Shown here in pieces: positions 59,256 through 64,000 of a stretch of DNA of 64,000 bases. The translations under genes were made by a program, and so were the position numbers. Positions within the stretch are counted from its first letter, which is position 1. Each line of letters starts with the position of its first letter. Below the pieces are notes generated by a model, which was not told the DNA's origin, made no database searches, and was given only the letters and a program-made list of their open reading frames with translations. The stretch is from an uncultured Oscillospiraceae bacterium (GTDB lineage: Bacteria; Bacillota; Clostridia; Oscillospirales; Ruminococcaceae), in the NCBI GenBank assembly GCA_910583935.1, contig CAJTZM010000009.1, positions 1 to 64,000 of the forward strand, read 5' to 3'.

Positions 59256-61298
59256 CTACCGGCGGCGGTATTTGGCGGCGCCCAGAACGGCCAGCCCCAT
59301 CGCCAGCAGCAGCCCGCCCAAAATCGAAAGGCCTTTTACCCGGCTCCAGGAGGTCTGTTCCTTCTGACCGGAGGGGGACGAACCCTTCAGAGAAGCATTT
59401 TCTAAGAAAGGAGACGGCCGTCCCGACTGTATCGCACCGGAAAAAGCGGGATTTTCCGCAAGGTTCTGTTCGCCGTCCTGCTCCAAGGCCTCCCCTTGCT
59501 GCAGCGGCCCTTGTCCCTCTGCCTGGGGACCGGGCGTCTGCTCCTCCCCGTCCGGCAGTACATCCAAATCCGGAACGCCGGACGGGGATTCATTAGAGCC
59601 CGCCGGTTCCGCCGGCGCAGAGCCGTCAGCCGGCCGTTCCGGACGCTGTCCGCCGGGGAAGCCGCCGAAGCTCTCTTCGCCTTTGGGCCGGCGTTCTTCT
59701 CCAAAACCGCCTCCCATCATGACCCCCATGACGGTCAAATCTATTTCCGAAGTGTCGAACAAAAGGGAGGGCGCCTGGGCCTGCTCCTCGTGGGTGGCGG
59801 GGATCTCACCCGCCAGCTGCCCTAAAACGCTTTCGGCCCTTAGCTGTACTGTCCGGTACAGCATTCGCGCCGCCGTGTCATATTCCTCGCCGGTGTAAAA
59901 GGCGGTGGGATCCGCCGCAGCCAACGAATCAAGCTGAACGCGGACAGTTTGATAAAACGCTTCGAACCGGCTGCCGTTTACATATTCCTGCGCCAGCTGT
60001 TTTAAATAGGCATGGTATTTTTCCCGGTATTCCTCCCGGTTTAAAATCGCCATAAAAAACTGCCGGTCATCGGCGGATACGCCGGAGGAAAAGGGGGTGT
60101 CCACCGGGAAATGGACGACAGAGGCGGCGTCTCCGGACCCGAAGCCCCCAAAGGCCAGATTATAATCCCAGGGGACCAGGCTCAGCTGCCCGTTCTTTTC
60201 ATAGAGATAATAGTTGTGTGCCATGCTCCCGGTAAGTCCGTCCAGATTAACCACAAAGGTCTGCACCGCCAGATACCGAAGCACCCGGTCCACGTCCATC
60301 GACTCAGCCAAATCAGTCCCCGCGCTGATATTTTTTAAGGCCTGGACCACCCGCTTATGGTCGCTTTTTTTGCTGGAAAACACCTGCGAATCCCAGATCA
60401 CCGAATAATCCTCCAGCTCATCTCCCACATAATTGAGCGCGGCTGCGCGGCCAGAAGAGCCGCCCATCTCCCCAAACAAGCCCCGTTCCGGTGAAAAATC
60501 TCCCGGAACGCCTTGTGAAAAAGGCGGACCCTCTTCCCCGTCAGGCGGCTGACCACCTTGCGGAAGATCCCCGCCGGCAGGGGAACCGCCTTCCAGCCCG
60601 GATGGATCCTTCTGGTTGGAAGCCAGCCATTCACTGAAGCTGTCCGGATCTACCTGCTCCATTTTTCCGGGACCGCCCACTTCCATGCTGTCCGGCTTAT
60701 ACAGCTTGCCGTAATGGGTGCCGTAATTGCGCAGGGCGAAGGACTCCTCCACCGCCTCCAGTGCCAGATATACCCCCCAGTATTCCCCGTTGACTGAAAT
60801 TTTGGCGTAGGAACAAAGGCTGGCGGGAACCTCTAAAAAGGAGAACATATCGTAAACAACCGCTTCTTTCATCATGGTCGCGTCGGCATAGTTGTTGTTA
60901 AGCACCAGCTTATCCAGCCCGTGACAGGTCTGCCCCTCCACATATTCATCGAATTTTATCTTAAAGCTGTACCGGTCCGAGCCGCTGGCGGCCACCATCG
61001 AAAGGCTGGTATTCCCTTTAGCGCGGATGCCCACCCGATAGTAGCTTTCCCCGTTCACCGTGATGTCGCAGCAATAGTATGTTTCCGAAACCGCCATGTC
61101 TAAAAGCTCCTGCCACTGGTCCGGATCCATTTGGATCTCCACTGTCATCACCTGCCCGGAGCCGAAGAGCTCCTGCTGGTAGGACAGAGAAACGCCGGAC
61201 GAAAAACGGCCGGAAAAAGCGGTGAAAATCCCCAGCGCCAGCACCGCCAGCAGCACCGCCGCCAAAATGACTCTGTCCGTCCATCGGTTTGTTGTCAT
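59256..61298 (-). CDS. CotH-family kinase-like surface protein
   Basis: A 680-residue protein of the CotH family. Membrane helix (about 10-30), then a CotH domain with LVLNNNYADATMMKEAVVYDM (given here as LVLNNNYADATMMKEA), SYAKISVNGEYWGVYLALE and NYYLYEKNGQLSLVPWDYNLAFGG (given as LVPWDYNLAFGG), which hold the ATP- and metal-binding residues. The second half has long Gly/Pro/Glu-rich disordered stretches and a C-terminal helix followed by KYRRR. CotH proteins phosphorylate spore coat proteins in Bacillus. It is last in the VTC-DUF4956-CotH operon. Confidence 0.88.
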   Translation of the reverse strand: MTTNRWTDRVILAAVLLAVLALGIFTAFSGRFSSGVSLSYQQELFGSGQVMTVEIQMDPDQWQELLDMAVSETYYCCDITVNGESYYRVGIRAKGNTSLSMVAASGSDRYSFKIKFDEYVEGQTCHGLDKLVLNNNYADATMMKEAVVYDMFSFLEVPASLCSYAKISVNGEYWGVYLALEAVEESFALRNYGTHYGKLYKPDSMEVGGPGKMEQVDPDSFSEWLASNQKDPSGLEGGSPAGGDLPQGGQPPDGEEGPPFSQGVPGDFSPERGLFGEMGGSSGRAAALNYVGDELEDYSVIWDSQVFSSKKSDHKRVVQALKNISAGTDLAESMDVDRVLRYLAVQTFVVNLDGLTGSMAHNYYLYEKNGQLSLVPWDYNLAFGGFGSGDAASVVHFPVDTPFSSGVSADDRQFFMAILNREEYREKYHAYLKQLAQEYVNGSRFEAFYQTVRVQLDSLAAADPTAFYTGEEYDTAARMLYRTVQLRAESVLGQLAGEIPATHEEQAQAPSLLFDTSEIDLTVMGVMMGGGFGEERRPKGEESFGGFPGGQRPERPADGSAPAEPAGSNESPSGVPDLDVLPDGEEQTPGPQAEGQGPLQQGEALEQDGEQNLAENPAFSGAIQSGRPSPFLENASLKGSSPSGQKEQTSWSRVKGLSILGGLLLAMGLAVLGAAKYRRR

Positions 61299-61313
61299 GG
61301 GTTTTCCCCCCAA

Positions 61314-61985
61314 TCAGGACATATATTCGCCGTTGTAGCTGCAAAGGGTTGCGCTCTGCACCCCTTCCACCGCGCCGATTGCATGGAGAAACTCGGTGGA
61401 AGCATCCCGCAGCTTCAGCTCCACCGAAAGCTCTATCCCATTTTGGCTTATGGTTTTGGCCTTGACCTTGCTGCGGCAGCCGGCATTTTTTAAAAGATCC
61501 ATGGCGCCGCTTTCCGCTTTTTCGTTTTCACAGCGCAGCACCAGCATGTAAGGGTCGTCGCCGTACCGGCGGTTGGCCAGCAAAAAAAGCATCCCGCCGA
61601 TAATCAGCGATCCGATCACCGCCAGCGGGATCATCCCCGCGCCGATGACAATTCCGGCGGCCAGCGCCCAGAACAAAAAGACAATTTCCACCGGCTCCTT
61701 GATCGCCGCGCGGAACCGAACGATGGACAAAGCGCCCACCATGCCCAGAGAGAGCACCACGTTGGAGGTGACCGCCATAATCACCAGCGTGGTGACCATC
61801 GTAAGGCCCACCAGGGTCAGCGCAAGTCCCGCAGAATACAGGATGCCGGTTAAGGTCTTTTTATAGACCAAATAGATGAAAAGGCCCACCACCAGGGAAA
61901 AAATCAAACCGATCAGGGTATCTAAAACCGAGAATTCCGCAACGCTCTCTAAAAAGCTGGATTTAAAAATATCATTGAAGCTCAT
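61314..61985 (-). CDS. DUF4956 membrane protein
   Basis: A 223-residue protein with four or five membrane helices in the first 135 residues and a cytoplasmic ferredoxin-like domain after. LSLGMVGALSIVRFRAAIKEP is the hallmark of the DUF4956 family. It regularly lies beside VTC and CotH genes, as here, so a joint role in surface polymer or coat formation is inferred. 15 bases separate it from the CotH gene. Confidence 0.9.
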   Translation of the reverse strand: MSFNDIFKSSFLESVAEFSVLDTLIGLIFSLVVGLFIYLVYKKTLTGILYSAGLALTLVGLTMVTTLVIMAVTSNVVLSLGMVGALSIVRFRAAIKEPVEIVFLFWALAAGIVIGAGMIPLAVIGSLIIGGMLFLLANRRYGDDPYMLVLRCENEKAESGAMDLLKNAGCRSKVKAKTISQNGIELSVELKLRDASTEFLHAIGAVEGVQSATLCSYNGEYMS

Positions 61986-62064
61986 AAAAAAATCCTTTCC
62001 GCCGTTTACACGGTTTTATTATTTTCGAAAACGCCGAGAGGGGCCTTTGTCCTCAACCACAAGA

Positions 62065-62754
62065 CTACAAAAACGCCCGGCATGCAGCGTACTTGGAAAA
62101 GGCGCCGGTCCGGACCACCCCCAGTTGCAGAGCGTCGGCGATGAAGGAGGGCAAAAATCCGTCGTACTTCACCTCCAGGATCATGCGCCCGGCGGGCATG
62201 ACCGAGACCGCCGCCAAGGGCGGGCGCAAAAATTCCGTGCCGGACAAGCCGCTTTGCAGATCCATATCAAAGGTCACCCGCACATTTCCCGCCGGATAGA
62301 CATACGGCTCCCGTAGATAGGATACCAGCGCTTTGGGCCGCAGGAGCTGGCTTTTCATCCGAAAATCCAGCTCCTGCAAAAGCGGATGGGCCTGCGGCGG
62401 CAGCCAATCCGCATCTCCCGCCAGCAGCCGGGCACAGTCCTGGGGCAGAATCCGGCAGCCGGTTTTTAAACAAAGCCCGCCGATCTTTTGCTTTTTTTCC
62501 AAAAACAGGTTTTGCCGGTCGTCATTGTACCGCCGCAGACGGAATTTTTCCCGACGGTTCACCCCGTCTTTCTTTTCCCGCAGCGCCTTATCGCAGCAAT
62601 TGTCAAAATACAAGCTGTGGATTTGGTACCGCCCGTCTGTAAGGGCGTGGGGATCCTTCTGCATCACGGCGGACAGACGCATTCTGAGAGTCTGGTAGGA
62701 AAAAAGGTCTATTTCGTACTTTTGCTCATGCCGGAAATGCTTTTCGTTTTTCAT
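62065..62754 (-). CDS. VTC domain polyphosphate polymerase-like protein
   Basis: A 229-residue tunnel-fold protein. The basic residues of the VTC domain are visible: RHEQKYEI, SLYFDNCCD, RREKFRLRRYND, LFLEKKQKIG, and LEVKYDGFLP. The yeast homologue makes polyphosphate from ATP. It is the first gene of the operon with DUF4956 and CotH, and the start has AGGAGG upstream. Confidence 0.9.
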   Translation of the reverse strand: MKNEKHFRHEQKYEIDLFSYQTLRMRLSAVMQKDPHALTDGRYQIHSLYFDNCCDKALREKKDGVNRREKFRLRRYNDDRQNLFLEKKQKIGGLCLKTGCRILPQDCARLLAGDADWLPPQAHPLLQELDFRMKSQLLRPKALVSYLREPYVYPAGNVRVTFDMDLQSGLSGTEFLRPPLAAVSVMPAGRMILEVKYDGFLPSFIADALQLGVVRTGAFSKYAACRAFL

Positions 62755-62880
62755 CTGTCTTCCTCCTTTCTGGCCCTATCTTACGAGAGGATTGTAACGG
62801 ACGAAAAAACGAAATTTGAAAAAATATCCCTTTTCCCTTGAATTTCTTGTTCACAAATGAAAGCCCGTATCCAAACAGCA

Positions 62881-62910
62881 AAGGGCCGGAACCTTTTGGT
62901 TCCAGCCCTT
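62881..62910 (-). terminator. Hairpin downstream of the ABC permease gene
   Basis: AAGGGCCGGAACC / GGTTCCAGCCCTT with a TTTT loop and one mismatch. The minus-strand T-run is short, so it may terminate poorly. Confidence 0.5.
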
Positions 62911-62930
62911 TGACCCCAAAGCGAGGCTCT

Positions 62931-64000
62931 TTATTTTGCCTGCACGATTCGGTAATAGGTTTTAGAGGTTTTGTGATAAACAGCGTAATATACCATTCCA
63001 AAGAGCAGTACCGCGCCGGCGGTGCAGCCCAAAAACAGCGGCTGATTGGCCATATTAAAGGCCAAAAGCAGCTTGCACAGCACGGGAAAAGCCACCGCGA
63101 TATGCACCACCGCCATCCCCAGCGGGAGAAAGAAGACCAGCAGGACCTGCTTGTTAATGGTGCTTCGAATTTCCCGATCGCTCAGCCCAACGTTGCGCAT
63201 GATGCGAAATCGACCATGATCGTCAAAGCCCTCGGTGATCTGTTTATAGTAGATGATCAACACCGTCGCGATCATAAATAGGCAGATAAAGAAGATCCCC
63301 ACAAACAAAAGGCTGCCGTAAATCTGGTAAAAATTCTCTCGAGCCGTTTGGGCGGTTTCGGTCCGTAACAGCCGGGGGACCGACCCCAGCAAATCCTCCC
63401 GCAGGGTAGCGTAATATTCCGCCGGCGCCTCCCCTGAAAGATCATAGTAATAGTAGTACAAAAGGTGGTACCGCCCGCCGTCCATTCCCTCCATTTGCTG
63501 GACCAGTCTCTCCAGGTGGGAAAGGTCCGGCAAAACCGCCAGCGCGCCGGGATAGCTGCTGAGCCGCCCTAGACAGGAGGGCATTTCCACCCGCTCCCGG
63601 ATTTTATAGGCGGTTCCCTCCAGCCAGATCCGGTCGGTGTCTACCTGCATCTGGGATACCGCCAGCAGCGTCTCGTCCTGCGAAAGCTCCAGCTGTGTTC
63701 CCATCATACGATTGTAGTCATCCAGGGGGATCACATTCACCTCGTACACCGAACCGCTGTAGACCGACGAAGCCAAAAAGCTGCCGTCATGATACCCGGC
63801 TGGATAGTTGAGACTCGCATATCCCACCTCGTTTTGCAGCGATATTCCGTAGCCTTGGGCATGCCGGCGGCAGGCTTCGACCAGCTCAGGACCGCTTTTT
63901 TCCGTTTCGATTAAGCAGCTGGTCATCATCTGCCGGGGATACTGGACCCGTAGAATGTCCTCCTCGCCCAAAAACAGGCTGACGGTAGAGGAAAGGGTGA
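62931..64000 (-). CDS. FtsX/BceB-like ABC transporter permease (cut by window end)
   Basis: The frame is open through base 64000, so about 356 C-terminal codons are seen. Three or four helices lie in the last 150 residues (FVGIFFICLFMIATVLIIYY, LVFFLPLGMAVVHIAVAFPV and ACCESSORY end LFGMVYYAVYHK), with an extracellular part of about 200 residues before them. FRIMRNVGLSDREIRSTINKQ is a typical FtsX-type coupling segment. The length and topology fit BceB-type permeases, which resist peptide antibiotics with an ATPase partner outside the window. Confidence 0.82.
   Translation of the reverse strand, partial: TLSSTVSLFLGEEDILRVQYPRQMMTSCLIETEKSGPELVEACRRHAQGYGISLQNEVGYASLNYPAGYHDGSFLASSVYSGSVYEVNVIPLDDYNRMMGTQLELSQDETLLAVSQMQVDTDRIWLEGTAYKIRERVEMPSCLGRLSSYPGALAVLPDLSHLERLVQQMEGMDGGRYHLLYYYYYDLSGEAPAEYYATLREDLLGSVPRLLRTETAQTARENFYQIYGSLLFVGIFFICLFMIATVLIIYYKQITEGFDDHGRFRIMRNVGLSDREIRSTINKQVLLVFFLPLGMAVVHIAVAFPVLCKLLLAFNMANQPLFLGCTAGAVLLFGMVYYAVYHKTSKTYYRIVQAK

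Noticed and set aside
59071..59405. Plus-strand frames of about 100 codons upstream of spo0A
   Set aside because: They run across the 0A box and into the antisense of the CotH gene, with no ribosome site or family match.

Overview
This window looks like chromosomal DNA of a spore-forming, anaerobic Gram-positive bacterium of the class Clostridia, probably a gut member of the Oscillospirales/Ruminococcaceae. The evidence is a spo0A gene with a matching 0A box, a tryptophan T-box leader, CotH and DUF1858 families, a FeoAAB iron system with no Gram-negative hallmarks, strong AGGAGG ribosome sites almost everywhere, and GC-rich host genes broken by two clearly AT-richer stretches. The organism name is inference. 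No rRNA, tRNA or CRISPR array was seen.

Layout. 0-2 kb: end of an Fe-S/thiolation operon (iscS-iscU-mnmA). 2-2.7 kb: a small XRE regulator with two perfect mirrored operators and a divergent, structured transcript. 2.7-14 kb: housekeeping genes (CDF metal exporter, pepT, a class B sortase fused to Ig-like repeats, Mrp, isoaspartyl dipeptidase, signal peptidase, RidA, MerR regulator, CinA). 14.1-16.2 kb: an AT-rich, probably acquired pair, a secreted C39-like cysteine peptidase and a lipoprotein. 16.4-19.6 kb: a ferrous iron uptake operon with repeated operator-like palindromes. 19.7-31 kb: transporters and regulators, a broken lipoprotein gene, an RNHCP zinc-ribbon gene behind an attenuator-like leader, a CssRS-like two-component system next to HtrA, and ychF. 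31-34.3 kb: remnant of a mobile element (integrase fragment, Nmad3-type protein, XRE regulator with operator, broken rolling-circle Rep), followed by a blasticidin-S-deaminase-like gene. 34.7-53.9 kb: many small metabolic and repair genes, with a candidate small RNA, a tiny hydrophobic peptide gene, and a pseudoknotted leader before aspA. 54-58 kb: AraC/GyrI regulator and a Trp T-box controlled TrpXYZ-type ABC transporter. 58-62.8 kb: spo0A beside a CotH/DUF4956/VTC surface operon. The window ends inside an ABC permease.

How the parts work together. Several units are coherent: IscS supplies sulfur to IscU and MnmA; FeoA/FeoB/FeoB-associated protein move ferrous iron; the response regulator, kinase and HtrA form a likely secretion-stress circuit; a tandem PII-like protein overlaps the gene of its probable membrane partner DUF1538; and the T-box reads uncharged tRNA-Trp to switch on a substrate-binding protein, permease and ATPase. 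The most interesting unexplained signals are RNA-level: the leader before the RNHCP gene, the 0.3 kb transcript beside the XRE gene, the 100-nt RNA at 39.2 kb and the aspA leader. All structures were found by eye, without folding software or database searches.
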